The notes: a model not told the origin generated them from the sequence alone. Positions 1 to 11,205 are shown, counted from the first letter of the stretch. The stretch is DNA of 64,000 nt from Kitasatospora sp. NA04385 (GCF_013364235.1 NZ_CP054919.1:2778328-2842327); one strand, 5' to 3'. Program-made: numbers and translations.

Positions 1-62
1 GGCCTGATCCGGCGCGGCCGGGGGCCTTCGCCCGGCGGGCCGCGGTCTCCAGGATGGTCGCC

Positions 63-980
63 ATGGCGATTCCCGAGTCTTCCGTGATCTGGTTCGACGG
101 CGCGCTGGTGCCCTGGCAGGAGGCCCGCGTCCACGTGCTGACGCACGCGCTGCACTACGGCACCGGGGTGCTGGAGGGCACCCGGGTGTTCGAGACGGCC
201 GACGGCCCGGCGGTGTTCCGGCTGGACGAGCATCTGGCCCGGCTGGAGCGCAGTGCCCGCATGCTGAGAATCGAACTCCCGTACAGCCGGGAGGAGTTGT
301 CCGCGGCGACGCTCGCCCTGGTGGCGGCGAACGGCCACCGCTCGTGCTACCTGCGGCACCTGGCGTTCCTGGGCTACGGCTCGATGGGGCTGGACATGCG
401 GCACTCCCCCACCAGCGTGTCGATCGCCTCCTGGGAGTGGCCGGCCTACCTGGCGGCGGAGCGCGGGCTGCGGCTGATGACCAGCAGCTGGCGGCGCACC
501 GACCCCAACTCCGTCCCCCCGGCGGCGAAGGCCACCGGCCCGTACCTCAACTCGGCGCTGGCCCGGCGGGAGGCGAGCGACGCGGGGTTCGACGAGGCGC
601 TGCTGCTGGCCCCGGACGGCACGGTCAGCGAGTGCAGTTCGGAGAACGTGTTCACGGTCCGCGACGGGGTGCTGCGCACGCCGCCGGGCAGCGCGGGCGC
701 CCTGGAGGGCATCACCCAGGACACCCTGCTGACGCTGGCCCGGGACCTGGGCGTGGAGGTGCGGGTGGAGGACCTGCTGCGTTCGGACCTGTACGCGGCC
801 GACGAGGTGTTCGTCTCCGGGACGGCCGCCGGGGTGGTGCCGGTGGCCTCCCTGGACAACCGCGAACTACCCTCCGCGGAGGGCGAGTTGACCAAGAAGC
901 TGGGCGAGGCGTACCGGGCCGCGGTGAGCGGCGCGGACGCCCGCTACCGGCACTGGCTGACGCCGGTTCAGAGCTCGTAG
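63..980 (+). CDS. Class IV PLP-dependent aminotransferase (branched-chain aminotransferase-like)
   Basis: 305 residues, the usual length for the IlvE/aminodeoxychorismate lyase fold. The N-terminal block HYGTGVLEGTR and the segment PPAAKATGPYLNSALA are typical; Lys156 is the expected Schiff-base lysine for pyridoxal phosphate. The EALLLAPDGTVSECSSENVF block that contacts the cofactor phosphate follows. Known members transaminate branched-chain amino acids in the cytosol; D-amino-acid transaminase or aminodeoxychorismate lyase activity cannot be ruled out from sequence alone. I chose the ATG at 63 over the in-frame ATG at 54 because AGGA at 51-54 then sits about eight bases upstream. It is convergent with the MBL hydrolase, whose stop lies inside its last codons. 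Confidence 0.85.
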   Translation: MAIPESSVIWFDGALVPWQEARVHVLTHALHYGTGVLEGTRVFETADGPAVFRLDEHLARLERSARMLRIELPYSREELSAATLALVAANGHRSCYLRHLAFLGYGSMGLDMRHSPTSVSIASWEWPAYLAAERGLRLMTSSWRRTDPNSVPPAAKATGPYLNSALARREASDAGFDEALLLAPDGTVSECSSENVFTVRDGVLRTPPGSAGALEGITQDTLLTLARDLGVEVRVEDLLRSDLYAADEVFVSGTAAGVVPVASLDNRELPSAEGELTKKLGEAYRAAVSGADARYRHWLTPVQSS

Positions 981-1720
981 ACGGCTCCGGCCCGGGCCAG
1001 TTCGACCGGGCCGGGGAAGGCGGCGGCGGCGTCCCGGCGGTTGCGCTCGGCGTCGGTCCACGGGGGGATGTGGGTGAGCACCAGCCGGGCCGCCCCGGCG
1101 GCGGCGGCGTGCTCGCCGGCCTGGGTGCCGTTGAGGTGGATGGAGTCGAAGGTCTCCTTGCCGTCCGTGTAGGCCGCCTCGCACAGGAACAGGTCGGCGC
1201 CGCGGGCGAGTTCGACCAGGTCGGAGCAGACGCCGGTGTCCCCGGAGTAGACCAGGCTGCGGCCGCCGGCCTCGATCCGGAAGCCGTACGCCTCGCAGTC
1301 CAGGTGGTTGACCCGGGCGGCGGTGACGGTGAACGGGCCGAGCGCGAGCCGGGCGCCGTCGGTGAGGTCGCGGAAGTCGAACACCTCGGTCATGCCGGGT
1401 TTCTCCGGCATGTCGTAGGCCCGGGCGAGCCGCTCGGCGGTGCCGCTCGGGCCGTGCACGGGCAGCGGGTCGGGGCAGCCCTCGACCCGGTAGTTGCGGG
1501 CCACCCAGTACGCGCACAGGTCGACGCAGTGGTCGGCGTGCAGGTGGCTGAGCAGGACGGCGTCCACGTCGTACAGGCCGGCGTACTTCTGCAGCGCGCC
1601 GAGCGCGCCGTTGCCGAGGTCGACGACCAGGCGGTAGCCGTCGTGCTCCACCAGGTAGCTGGAGCACGGGGAGTCCACGGACGGGAAGCTCCCCGAGCAC
1701 CCCACCACGGTCAGTTTCAT
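968..1720 (-). CDS. MBL-fold metallo-hydrolase (RNase Z-like)
   Basis: 250 residues of the metallo-beta-lactamase fold. The metal-binding signature HLHADH lies at residues 59-64, followed by the YSGDTG strand that supplies the bridging aspartate. Length and the short N-terminal strand MKLTVVGCSGSFP match the compact 'ribonuclease Z-like' hydrolases common in actinomycetes. These bind two zinc ions and hydrolyse phosphodiester or ester bonds, but the substrate of this branch is not known to me, and the tRNA-binding exosite of true RNase Z is not evident. It overlaps the 3' end of the convergent aminotransferase by 13 bases. Family assignment is firm; the function is open. Confidence 0.88.
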   Translation of the reverse strand: MKLTVVGCSGSFPSVDSPCSSYLVEHDGYRLVVDLGNGALGALQKYAGLYDVDAVLLSHLHADHCVDLCAYWVARNYRVEGCPDPLPVHGPSGTAERLARAYDMPEKPGMTEVFDFRDLTDGARLALGPFTVTAARVNHLDCEAYGFRIEAGGRSLVYSGDTGVCSDLVELARGADLFLCEAAYTDGKETFDSIHLNGTQAGEHAAAAGAARLVLTHIPPWTDAERNRRDAAAAFPGPVELARAGAVYEL

Positions 1721-1911
1721 GCCGAGCCCTTCCCGCCCCGTCGGGCCATCGTCCGCGGCCGTCCGCGCCGCCGGTGGGGCGGGGCGGGGTTCTTCGACTC
1801 CGTCGGTGCTTTGACTGTCGAGGGTAAGGGCCGGTCGGCACTTTGCCCCCTCTCCCGTGCCGGGCTGTGGGCGGAATCACCAGGACGGGGCGGGGGCCTT
1901 CGAACGCCGTG

Positions 1912-2109
1912 CTAACGGTGGCCGGGGCGGGCCAGCGCCCAGGCCCGGATCGTCTCCGGGTACCAGCGGGGGTGGCCTCCGGCGTCCACCCGGTCGGGCG
2001 GGGGCAGCAGTCCGTGCCGCTTGTAGCTGCGCACGGTCTCGGTCTGCACGCGGATGTGCAGGCCGATCTCGACGTAGGACCAGAGCTCCGGGCCGGGCAT
2101 CGCGCCCAC
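1912..2109 (-). CDS. Small helix-turn-helix DNA-binding protein (MerR/excisionase-like)
   Basis: 65 residues that are almost entirely one winged helix-turn-helix. The segment VQTETVRSYKRHGLLPPPD resembles the recognition helix and wing of MerR-type domains and of AlpA/excisionase-like proteins, followed by GGHPRWYPETIRAWA. There is no effector or coiled-coil domain. It probably binds DNA as a stand-alone domain; the target is unknown. It sits on the minus strand downstream of cysM with a 209-base gap, and an AT-richer stretch near 2220-2240 could hold its promoter. Confidence 0.6.
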   Translation of the reverse strand: MGAMPGPELWSYVEIGLHIRVQTETVRSYKRHGLLPPPDRVDAGGHPRWYPETIRAWALARPGHR

Positions 2110-2318
2110 CTCCCAAGGTGACGGCGTACCAGTGGTGCGCCGCCAGCCTGGCGGGGCGCCCGGCGGGGGCCGGGGCGCGACCGGCGCGGTGGCCGTTCCG
2201 TGACGAACCGGTCATCCGGAACGGACAAATACCGCGATGTCACAGTGGGCGGATGATCGGACGAACGGACGGCGCGGCCCCCGGGTGGGGTGCCGCGCCG
2301 TGGTCGTGCCGCCGGTGC

Positions 2319-3801
<1,483 letters not shown>

Positions 3802-3809
3802 GGACTCAT

Positions 3810-3837
3810 CGTATAGATTCCCGACCCCGCTTTGACA
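3810..3837 (-). promoter_or_regulatory. Promoter of the leader peptide-cysO-cysM unit
   Basis: On the minus strand a -35 box TGTCAA (3832-3837) and a -10 box TATACG (3810-3815) are separated by 16 bases. The expected start of transcription, about 3803, falls at the leader peptide ATG. A second motif overlaps: GGGAAT at 3817-3822, then 18 bases, then CGTT at 3795-3798. This resembles the thiol-stress sigma-R consensus, though the exact spacing to GTT is one base long. Start-site mapping would decide which is used. Confidence 0.5.
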
Positions 3838-3940
3838 TGCTTGTCTCGACATCCGGGCGGCAGCGTTCCGAGGCATGAGAAAACGGGCCGGACCGCCGCA
3901 CGGGCGCGGGGCGGGCCGGCCCGTCGCCGGGCGGGCGGGG

Positions 3941-4372
3941 TCAGGCGGCGTACGCCTCGACCACCTCCACGTCTTCCTCCGTGATCACGCCGTCCACGAT
4001 GCGGAACGAACGGAACTGGTAGGGGTCCTCCTCGGCGGTGCCCTCGGCGGTGGAGACCAGCACGTAGTGCGCGAACGGCTCGGAGGCGTAGCTCACGTCG
4101 GTGCGGGACGGGTAGGCCTCGGTGGCGGTGTGCGAGTGGTAGATCACCACCGGCTCCTCGTCGAGGTCGTCCATCTCGCGGTAGAGCTTGAACAGGTCGC
4201 CGGAGTCGAACTCGTAGAAGGTGGGCGAGCGGGCCGCGTTGAGCATCGGGATGAACCGCTCGGGGCGCCCGGTGCCGGCCGGTCCGGCGATCACGCCGCA
4301 CGCCTCGTCCGGGTGGTCGGCGCGGGCGTGGGCGACGATCCGGTCGCGCAGTTCTCGGGTGATGGTCAGCAT
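3941..4372 (-). CDS. mec: JAMM/MPN metalloprotease of the CysO pathway
   Basis: 143 residues forming a single M67 (JAMM) domain. The zinc motif is complete: Glu23 in DEACGVIAG, then HSH at 79-81, Ser89 and Asp92, giving the spacing HxHx7SxxD. The mycobacterial homologue is a zinc protease that cleaves cysteine from the CysO-cysteine adduct. Related JAMM proteins trim carrier tails to expose Gly-Gly, which would also be needed for the CysO here. It lies upstream of cysO on the same strand, with the leader peptide and its promoter between them, so the two may be expressed separately. Confidence 0.9.
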   Translation of the reverse strand: MLTITRELRDRIVAHARADHPDEACGVIAGPAGTGRPERFIPMLNAARSPTFYEFDSGDLFKLYREMDDLDEEPVVIYHSHTATEAYPSRTDVSYASEPFAHYVLVSTAEGTAEEDPYQFRSFRIVDGVITEEDVEVVEAYAA

Positions 4373-4392
4373 GCGGCCAGGATAGCGAGGCG

Positions 4393-5835
4393 TCAGGCGC
4401 CGTCCTGCGCGCGGAGCCGGGCCTCCGGTCCGCCCTGCAGGGCGGCCGGGTCGCGGCGGCGCAGCACCGCGTAGCCGACGGCCAGGCACAGCGCCCAGCC
4501 GGGGAAGACGTACAGCGAGATCCGGGCGTCCGGGTCGAGCGCGATCAGGACGGCGACCAGGGCGAGGAAGGCCAGCGCCAGCCAGCGGCTCCAGTTGCCG
4601 CCGGGGGCGCGAAAGGAGGGCGCGGGCAGCCGGCCGGAGGTCCAGGCGGCGCGGTAGCGGAGCTGGCTGGCCAGGATGACGCCCCAGGTCCACAGGCCGC
4701 AGACGGTGGCGATCGAGGTGATGTACTGGAACGCCCGTTCCGGGACGCAGTAGTTGAGCACCACGCCGGCGCCCATCAGCAGGCAGGAGACGGTGATCGC
4801 GGTGGCCGGGGTGCGGCGGGCGTTGAGCCTGGTGAGCCGGCCGGGGGCCTGTCGGCGCAGGGCCAGGTCGCGCAGCATCCGGCCGGTGGAGTACATCCCG
4901 GAGTTGCAGGAGGAGAGCGCGGCGGTGAGCACCACGAAGTTGATGATCCCGGCGGCCGCCGGGATGCCGATCTTCCCGAACGCGGCGACGAACGGGCTGA
5001 CGCCGGGCTGGAACTCGGTCCACGGCACCAGCGACAGGATGACCACCAGGGCGCCGACGTAGAACAGCGCGATCCGCAGCGGCAGGGTGTTGATGGCGCG
5101 CGGCAGGGTCTTCTGCGGGTCCTCGCTCTCGCCCGCGGTGACGCCGACCAGTTCCACGCCGAGGTAGGCGAACATGACGATCTGCAGCGTCATCACGGTG
5201 GAGCCGACGCCCCGGGGGAAGAAGCCGCCGTCCTGCCACAGGTGGGTGACCGAGGCGGTGTCCCCGGCGTCCGAGAAGCCCAGGGTGAGCACGCCGATGC
5301 CGATCAGGATCATCCCGAGGATGGCGGTGACCTTGACCATCGAGAACCAGAACTCGATCTCGCCGAACAGCTTCACCGAGATCAGGTTGGCGGCGTACAG
5401 CACCAGCAGGAAGGCCAGCGCGGTGGTCCACTGCGGGATGCCGGGCTCCCAGAAGCGGACGTAGACGGCGGCGGCGGTGGTCTCGGCCATGCCGGTGACC
5501 ACCCAGAACAGCCAGTACGTCCAGCCGGTGACGAAGCCCGCGAACGGGCCGAGGAACTCCCGGGCGTACTCGGCGAAGCTGCCCGCCACCGGGCGGTAGG
5601 TGAGCAGTTCGCCGAGCGCCCGCATGATCATGAAGATCACCGCGCCGGCCACCGCGTAGCTGAGGACCAGGCTGGGGCCGGCCTTGGAGATGGCGGTGCC
5701 GGCGCCGAGGAACAGGCCGGTGCCGATCGCGCCGCCGATCGCGATCATCTGGATCTGCCGGCCGCCGAGGCCGCGCTGGTAGCCCTCCTCCTCGGGGACC
5801 GGCCGGGCCGCCTCGTCCGTCACCTGCTGGGTCAT
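4393..5835 (-). CDS. APC-family amino-acid permease
   Basis: 480 residues with about twelve hydrophobic segments, the standard length for amino acid-polyamine-cation secondary transporters. The conserved first helix IAIGGAIGTGLFLGAG contains the glycine-rich substrate-binding break, and the ALGELLTYRPVAGSFAEYA segment is typical of the amino acid transporter subgroup (GabP, CycA, AnsP). It probably imports an amino acid with protons across the cytoplasmic membrane; the substrate cannot be read off. GGAGGAG lies about eight bases before the ATG. It ends 20 bases upstream of mec on the same strand. Confidence 0.88.
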   Translation of the reverse strand: MTQQVTDEAARPVPEEEGYQRGLGGRQIQMIAIGGAIGTGLFLGAGTAISKAGPSLVLSYAVAGAVIFMIMRALGELLTYRPVAGSFAEYAREFLGPFAGFVTGWTYWLFWVVTGMAETTAAAVYVRFWEPGIPQWTTALAFLLVLYAANLISVKLFGEIEFWFSMVKVTAILGMILIGIGVLTLGFSDAGDTASVTHLWQDGGFFPRGVGSTVMTLQIVMFAYLGVELVGVTAGESEDPQKTLPRAINTLPLRIALFYVGALVVILSLVPWTEFQPGVSPFVAAFGKIGIPAAAGIINFVVLTAALSSCNSGMYSTGRMLRDLALRRQAPGRLTRLNARRTPATAITVSCLLMGAGVVLNYCVPERAFQYITSIATVCGLWTWGVILASQLRYRAAWTSGRLPAPSFRAPGGNWSRWLALAFLALVAVLIALDPDARISLYVFPGWALCLAVGYAVLRRRDPAALQGGPEARLRAQDGA

Positions 5836-5989
5836 CCGCGCGCCTCTCCTCCGGGTCCGCGCCGACCGGGCGGCCGGCGGCCCCCGTCTTCCCGGGGAGG
5901 CAGCAGTGAACCACGTGAAAGCCCCGGATCGGCTCATATCCGGGCGCCGGGCGATGAATCGGACCATAGGAGGGAAGCGGGGCGGGCGA

Positions 5990-6565
5990 TCAGCCCGCCA
6001 TCGCCTCCAGCAGGCTCTCCTGCAGCGCGCCCAGCCACAGGTAGGCGATCACCAGCGGCTTGCGCGGGTCGGAGTCGGGCAGCCGGTACAGGCCCTCCTC
6101 GTCCTCCTCGGTGACCTCCAGCCGGGTGCCCAGGGTCAGCCGCAGGTCGTTCAACGCGCCCAGCCAGTGCGGGAACTCGGCCGGCTTGACCTCCAGCACC
6201 CCGCCCGCGCCGCCCAGCCCGTCCAGCGCCCGGACCACCGACAGCGCGTCCTCGCGCTTGCGGGCCCGCAGGTCCAGCTCTGTGTAGCGGCGGAACTCGG
6301 CGGAGCGCTCGGCGGTCCGCGGGTCCTCGGGGGCGCCCGGGCCACCGTACGCGTCGGGGAACAGCCGCAGCAGCGCCGGGTCGCCGGGGGCCTCGCTCGG
6401 GCCCTCGGCGAACAGCGCGGCCAGCGGGTCGTCGCTCTCCCCGCCGGGCGGCGGCCCGATCAGCTCCAGCATCTGCACTTCCAGCGAGCGCAGGATGGAC
6501 GCCTCGAACTCGTCCAGCGCGATCGCCGCGCCGCCGTTGCCCGCACTCTCGAACAAACCGGCCAT
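5990..6565 (-). CDS. DUF2017 protein
   Basis: 191 residues of the actinobacterial DUF2017 family, acidic and mostly helical, with no membrane segment. The conserved pattern is a short N-terminal ALDEFEASILRSLEVQMLELI segment and a C-terminal PLVIAYLWLGALQESLLEAM helix. Its gene is characteristically found next to clpS, as here, 42 bases downstream of it, suggesting a role tied to regulated proteolysis. No biochemical function is known to me. Confidence 0.85.
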   Translation of the reverse strand: MAGLFESAGNGGAAIALDEFEASILRSLEVQMLELIGPPPGGESDDPLAALFAEGPSEAPGDPALLRLFPDAYGGPGAPEDPRTAERSAEFRRYTELDLRARKREDALSVVRALDGLGGAGGVLEVKPAEFPHWLGALNDLRLTLGTRLEVTEEDEEGLYRLPDSDPRKPLVIAYLWLGALQESLLEAMAG

Positions 6566-6607
6566 GTGTGTGGAATCAGTCCCTCGTGGATGGTGGGTGA
6601 CGGGCCG

Positions 6608-6943
6608 TCAGTCGTGCTGCAGGGTGGCCCACAGGCCGTAGCCGTGCATCGCCTGCACGTCGCGCTCCATCTCCTCGCGGGTGCCGCTGGAGACCACCGC
6701 GCGCCCCTTCTGGTGCACGTCCATCATCAGTCGGCGCGCCTTGTCCTTCGGGTAGCCGAAGTAGCTCTGGAAGACGTGCTGGACGTAGCTCATCAGGTTG
6801 ACCGGGTCGTTGTGGACGATGGTCACCCACGGCGTGTCCGGTTCCGCGACCGGAACCCCCTCCACCTCCGGGCGCTCGATCTCCACCGGCGCGACACTCA
6901 CAGTCCGTCTCTCCTCGTCGACCTCGGCTTCCCCCCGTCCCAT
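6608..6943 (-). CDS. clpS: ClpS adaptor for the Clp protease
   Basis: 111 residues from the ATG at 6943. The core [20 protein letters not shown] carries the conserved HNDxxxxM segment that contacts N-degron residues, and [20 protein letters not shown] completes the ClpC/ClpA-binding face. ClpS delivers N-end-rule substrates to the Clp ATPase in the cytosol. A GTG at 6901 preceded by GAGGAGAG about eight bases upstream is an equally likely start and would give 97 residues. It diverges from pncB across roughly 100 bases. Confidence 0.92.
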   Translation of the reverse strand: MGRGEAEVDEERRTVSVAPVEIERPEVEGVPVAEPDTPWVTIVHNDPVNLMSYVQHVFQSYFGYPKDKARRLMMDVHQKGRAVVSSGTREEMERDVQAMHGYGLWATLQHD

Positions 6944-7043
6944 GCTTCCATCCGAGGGACTCCGGAGCGAATCAGGGTGCCCCGACACGGACCCCGCGAG
7001 AGAAATCGTCACTCTGACGCTAAGTGGTAGTAGCATCATCCCC

Positions 7044-8357
7044 ATGGACGCCATCACCGCGCACCGCAGCTCCGCGCTGCTCACCGACCGCTACGAGCTG
7101 ACCATGCTGCAGGCCGCGCTGCGCAGCGGCGCCGCCCACCGCCGCTCGGTCTTCGAGGTCTTCACCCGCCGCCTGCCCGACGGCCGCCGCTACGGCGTGC
7201 TGGCCGGCACCGGCCGGGTGCTGGACGCCATCGAGGACTTCCGCTTCACCACGCCGCAGCTCGACTGGCTGGCCGACCAGCGGGTGGTGGACGAGCCGAC
7301 CCTGCGCTTCCTCGCCGACTACCGCTTCGGCGGCAGCGTGCACGGCTACCCCGAGGGCGAGGCGTACTTCCCCGGCTCGCCGCTGCTCACCGTCGAGGGC
7401 AGCTTCGCCGAGGCGGTGATCCTGGAGACGGTCATCCTGTCGATCCTCAACCACGACTCGGCGATCGCCGCCGCGGCCTCCCGGATGACCGCCGCCGCGG
7501 GCGACCGCCCGGTGATCGAGATGGGCGCCCGACGGGCCCACGAGCAGTCCGCGGTCGCCGCCGCCCGGGCCGCCTACCTGGCCGGCTTCGCCGCCACCTC
7601 GGACCTGGAGGCGGGCTTCACCCACGGCATCCCGACCACCGGCACCGCCGCGCACGCCTTCACCCTGCTGCACGACAGCGAGCGGGACGCCTTCACCGCC
7701 CAGATCGACTCGATGGGCCGCGACACCACCCTGCTGGTGGACACCTACGACCTCGGCGAGGCGGTCCGCACCGCCGTCGAGGTGGCCGGACCGCAGCTGG
7801 GCGCCGTCCGGATCGACTCCGGCGACCTGACCCTGCTGGCCCACCGGGTGCGCCGCCAGCTCGACGAGCTCGGCGCCACCGGCACGAAGATCATCGTCAC
7901 CTCCGACCTGGACGAGTACGCCATCGCCGCGCTGGCCGCCGCCCCGGTCGACGGCTACGGCGTCGGCACCAGCCTGGTCACCGGCAGCGGCCACCCGACC
8001 TGCGCGATGGTCTACAAGCTGGTCGCCCGCGAGTCGGTGCCCGGCGGCGAGCTGGTGCCGGTCGCCAAGCGCTCGGCCGGCGGCAAGAGCAGCGTCGGCG
8101 GCCGCAAGTGGGCCGCCCGCCGCCCCGACCGGGACGGCGTCGCCGAGGCCGAGGTGGTCGGCACCGGCCCCGTCCCCGCCGAGCTGGAACCGCACCTGCT
8201 GCACGTCCCGCTGATCACCGACGGCCGGGTGGTCGGCCGCGAACCGCTGGAGGCCGCCCGCGAGCGCCACCGCCGGGCCCGCGCCGCGCTGCCGCTGTCG
8301 GCCACCCAGCTCTCCCGCGGCGAGCCGGTGATCGCCACCGAGCGGTACGCCGGCTGA
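7044..8357 (+). CDS. pncB: Nicotinate phosphoribosyltransferase
   Basis: 437 residues of the NAPRTase family, beginning [15 protein letters not shown], which is highly characteristic. His204 in GTAAHAF aligns with the histidine that is phosphorylated during ATP-coupled catalysis. DTYDLGEAV and the RIDSGDL motif bind PRPP and nicotinate. The enzyme converts nicotinate to nicotinate mononucleotide in NAD salvage. It is followed after 223 bases on the same strand by pncA, the enzyme that supplies nicotinate. Confidence 0.95.
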   Translation: MDAITAHRSSALLTDRYELTMLQAALRSGAAHRRSVFEVFTRRLPDGRRYGVLAGTGRVLDAIEDFRFTTPQLDWLADQRVVDEPTLRFLADYRFGGSVHGYPEGEAYFPGSPLLTVEGSFAEAVILETVILSILNHDSAIAAAASRMTAAAGDRPVIEMGARRAHEQSAVAAARAAYLAGFAATSDLEAGFTHGIPTTGTAAHAFTLLHDSERDAFTAQIDSMGRDTTLLVDTYDLGEAVRTAVEVAGPQLGAVRIDSGDLTLLAHRVRRQLDELGATGTKIIVTSDLDEYAIAALAAAPVDGYGVGTSLVTGSGHPTCAMVYKLVARESVPGGELVPVAKRSAGGKSSVGGRKWAARRPDRDGVAEAEVVGTGPVPAELEPHLLHVPLITDGRVVGREPLEAARERHRRARAALPLSATQLSRGEPVIATERYAG

Positions 8358-8580
8358 ACCGGAGCCGGACCGGCGGGCCCGCCGGTCCTCCCGGGCTTCG
8401 CCCGCCTGCGCTCCCGGGCTTTGCCCGCCGGTACTTCCGCGCCCGCCCCGGCACTGCCTAGAGTGCCAACCGCTGTACCGCCCGGGCCCGCCCGGGCCGC
8501 CCTGACGCCACCGCGACCGAGACCCCCCGGCTTCGGACCGCGCCCCGGCTCCCAACGAACCCACGAGAGAAGAGCCAGCC

Positions 8581-9171
8581 ATGCACCGGGCCCTGATCGT
8601 CGTCGACGTGCAGAACGACTTCTGCGAGGGCGGCAGCCTTCCCGTCGCCGGCGGGGCCGAGGTCGCGGCCGCGATCACCGACCTGATCGCCGAATCCGCC
8701 CCCGGCTACGCCCACATCGTCGCCACCCGCGACCACCACATCGACCCCGGCCCGCACTTCGCCGCCGAGCCCGACTACGTCCGCTCCTGGCCCGCGCACT
8801 GCGTGGCCGGCACCGAGGGCGTGGGCTTCCACCCCAACTTCGCCCCCTCGGTGACCTCCGGCGCGGTCGAGGCGGTCTTCTCCAAGGGCGCGCACGCCGC
8901 CGCCTACAGCGGCTTCGAGGGCTTCGACGAGCACGGCGGCACGCTCACCGACTGGCTGAACGAGCGCGGCGTCACCGACGTCGACGTGGTCGGCATCGCC
9001 ACCGACCACTGCGTCCGCGCCACCGCCCTGGACGCCGCCCGCGAGGGCTTCGCCACCCGCGTCCTGCTCGACCTGACGGCCGGGGTCGCCCCCGCCACCA
9101 CCGCCACCGCGCTGGACGAACTGCGGGCCGCGGGCGTCGAGTTGACCGGCACCCCGATCGTCCGCGGCTGA
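8581..9171 (+). CDS. pncA: Nicotinamidase
   Basis: 196 residues of the isochorismatase-like hydrolase fold. The catalytic triad is present: Asp9 in VVDVQNDF, Lys102 in FSKGAH and Cys144 in TDHCVRAT. Metal ligands Asp51, His53, His59 and His73 match the nicotinamidase pattern. It deaminates nicotinamide to nicotinate, feeding PncB just upstream. The ATG is preceded by AGAGAAGAG. The gap from pncB contains short inverted repeats (about 8370-8440) that could end the pncB message, so co-transcription is uncertain. Confidence 0.94.
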   Translation: MHRALIVVDVQNDFCEGGSLPVAGGAEVAAAITDLIAESAPGYAHIVATRDHHIDPGPHFAAEPDYVRSWPAHCVAGTEGVGFHPNFAPSVTSGAVEAVFSKGAHAAAYSGFEGFDEHGGTLTDWLNERGVTDVDVVGIATDHCVRATALDAAREGFATRVLLDLTAGVAPATTATALDELRAAGVELTGTPIVRG

Positions 9172-9218
9172 CCGCCGACCGGCCCGGCGACCGGCCCGCC
9201 CGGCTGCACCGCCCGGCT

Positions 9219-10249
9219 TCACTGCCCGGTGATCCGCAGCTCCACCACGTCCTCCCCGCCGAGCCGGTACGCCTCGGCCAGCTCGCCGCCGACCGCCTCC
9301 CGCTCGGCGGCGAGCCGGGACGAGGAGACGTACACCACCCGCACGCCCAGGTACTCCATCCGGTGCTGGCCGCCGCGCACCCAGGCCGCCTCGCCCTCGC
9401 TGACGCAGCGCAGCTCGGAGTCGACCTCCACCGCCACCGCCGCTTCCGGCCAGTACAGGTCCGGCACCGCGACGTAGGTGCCGCCGCGCATCCGCAGCTC
9501 CGGACCGGCCACCGGCAGCGGCAGCCCCAGCTCCGCCGCCAGGGCGGCCAGCTCGGCGGACGCGGCGTCCCGGCGGGCCGCCAGCAGTTCGTCCACCGCC
9601 GCCCGCACCCGGGGCACCTCCAGCAGCCGCGCCTCGGCCAGCTCGGCCAGCAGCTCCCGCGCCGCGCAGCCGCCCCCGCGCCCGGCCAGCGCCTCGCGCA
9701 GCAGCGCCCGCAGCAGGCCCGGGCCGACCCGCCGGACCCGGACCCGCCCGGCTCGGTCCACTCGCTGATCGCGTCCGCCACCGCCCGGGCCACCGGGGCG
9801 ACCGCCAGCCCGTGCACCGAGCGGGCCTCCAACTCCCGTCCGGTGCGCCGGATCCGCACCTGCCCGGCGTCGCGCAGCCGGCGCTGCCGGGGCACCAGCA
9901 CCCCCACCCCGAGCACCGCGGGCAGCCGCGGCACCGACACGAACCCGTACAGCGCCAGCGCCGCCGCGCCGGTGATCACCGCGCCCTCGCGGGCCCCGGC
10001 CTCGGCCCGGCCGTCCTGCGCCGCGTACAGCAGCGCGGCCCACATCCGCTGCTCGGGCGTCGGCGCGCTCTCCTGCAGCAGGTAGACCCGTGGCAGCAGC
10101 CGCTGCCAGGGCCCCCCGCTGCGGCAGTGCTCGCTCACCATGCGGGCGGGGACGCCGCGGGCGCGGAGCTGACTGGCCGTCACCACGTTCTGCTGGCGGC
10201 GGGCGAGCTCTTCGAGGGACACGGGCTGCTGCGGGATGCGGTGGTTCAT
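9219..10249 (-). pseudogene. AbiEi-like wHTH/DUF559-type nuclease-like protein, frameshifted
   Basis: The N-terminal half reads from the ATG at 10249: MNHRIPQQPVSLEELARR and a following winged-helix segment resembling AbiEi antitoxin domains. The coherent C-terminal half, ending in AVAVEVDSELRC...GVRVVYVSSSRL, is in a different frame and looks like the small nuclease-type domain found at the end of such proteins. The switch lies in about 9730-9762, a repetitive GGACCCGG stretch, and one missing base would restore a protein of roughly 343 residues. Either this is an assembly indel or the gene is broken. Without the fix no single ORF covers the whole protein. Confidence 0.6.
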
Positions 10250-10566
10250 GACCTCCACGTTCCCCCGACCGCCTGACACCCGACGCCCGACCTGACGACC
10301 TGTTACCCAACCGTCGTCAAACCGGGACTAGCCCGCACTAAAGTCACCATACCCTCACCCATTCGGCGTACCGCCTGTTCACTCTGTTGTCGTAATAGAT
10401 CGGACTTGTTTTCCAACATCCGGTTCTCGTCGGATCGACACAGCATTGCGATCCCGTCGAGTCCGAACCGCCGACCTGCGCGATCTGACCACCGGCGATC
10501 GATCACACACCCACCGTCACGCCCCCCGGCGTCGGCCACCACCGCGAATTGCCTACCATCGGGCAC
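10250..10566. other. AT-richer divergent intergenic region
   Basis: This spacer separates the minus-strand AbiEi-like gene from the plus-strand gene at 10567. About 10300-10450 is clearly lower in GC than the surroundings and is the likely home of both promoters. A minus-strand ORF from 10419 uses rare codons including TTA and resembles nothing I know, so I do not call it. No RNA gene is visible. Confidence 0.4.
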
Positions 10567-11205
10567 ATGCCCCGCGACGAGACATCAGCCCAGCGCGCCG
10601 CCCGACTACGGCTCGGCCGCCTGCCCGGCTACGTCCGCCAACCGGATCCCGCCAGACGAGGCGGGGAGGACGGACGTGCGTACAAGAAAGGCTGGGAAGT
10701 CCGTTTCACGGCCCGCAGCGAGGCGGAGATAACCGAGATCCGCGAACTCGTGGCCGCTGCCGGATTCGCCCCCGCCCGGCCCTTCTTCAAGGGCCACCAG
10801 CTCATCCAGCCGGTCTACGGCATCGCCGCGGTGCAGGCCTACCTGGCCGCCCGCGAGAGCGCCGAGGCCGGCGAGGCGACCGTCCGGACCGACCGCCGCG
10901 ACGCCGGCATCCCCGAGCAGACCCGGCGCGAGCCCGACAGCGTGGCGGCCGCGGTGCGCGCCGCCGAGCGCGGCGGCGCTGGCGGCCGCGGAGGCGGCGA
11001 ACCGGGCGGCCGGGGCGGCCGGCGGGGCCCGAACGGTGCGGGCGGCGCACGAGCGCTGAGCACCGGCCGGGGCCGCGGCAGCCGTCGGCGGGCCGGCGGC
11101 GGGCGGCCCGGCGGGCGCGCGGACCGGAACGGCGCCGGGCGGCCTCGTGGCGCCCCGGGGGCCCCGCGGGCCCCAGGAGTTGCGGGAGCCCGCGAACGGG
11201 CCTGA
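10567..11205 (+). CDS. Conserved hypothetical protein with Gly/Arg-rich tail
   Basis: 212 residues from the ATG at 10567. The first 90 or so residues form a compact domain, YKKGWEVRFTARSEAEITEI then GFAPARPFFKGHQLIQPVYG. I recall similar unnamed proteins in Streptomyces, with a basic start and alternating strands, but no assigned function. The rest is low complexity, rich in Gly, Ala and Arg, and likely disordered; the cationic tail could bind nucleic acid (inference). No signal peptide or membrane segment is visible. Confidence 0.65.
   Translation: MPRDETSAQRAARLRLGRLPGYVRQPDPARRGGEDGRAYKKGWEVRFTARSEAEITEIRELVAAAGFAPARPFFKGHQLIQPVYGIAAVQAYLAARESAEAGEATVRTDRRDAGIPEQTRREPDSVAAAVRAAERGGAGGRGGGEPGGRGGRRGPNGAGGARALSTGRGRGSRRRAGGGRPGGRADRNGAGRPRGAPGAPRAPGVAGARERA

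Noticed and set aside
10303..10419. Minus-strand ORF of 38 codons (MLENKSDLLRQQ...) in an AT-richer spacer
   Set aside because: It uses rare codons including TTA and lies in what looks like a divergent promoter region; no ribosome site of normal strength and no recognisable family.
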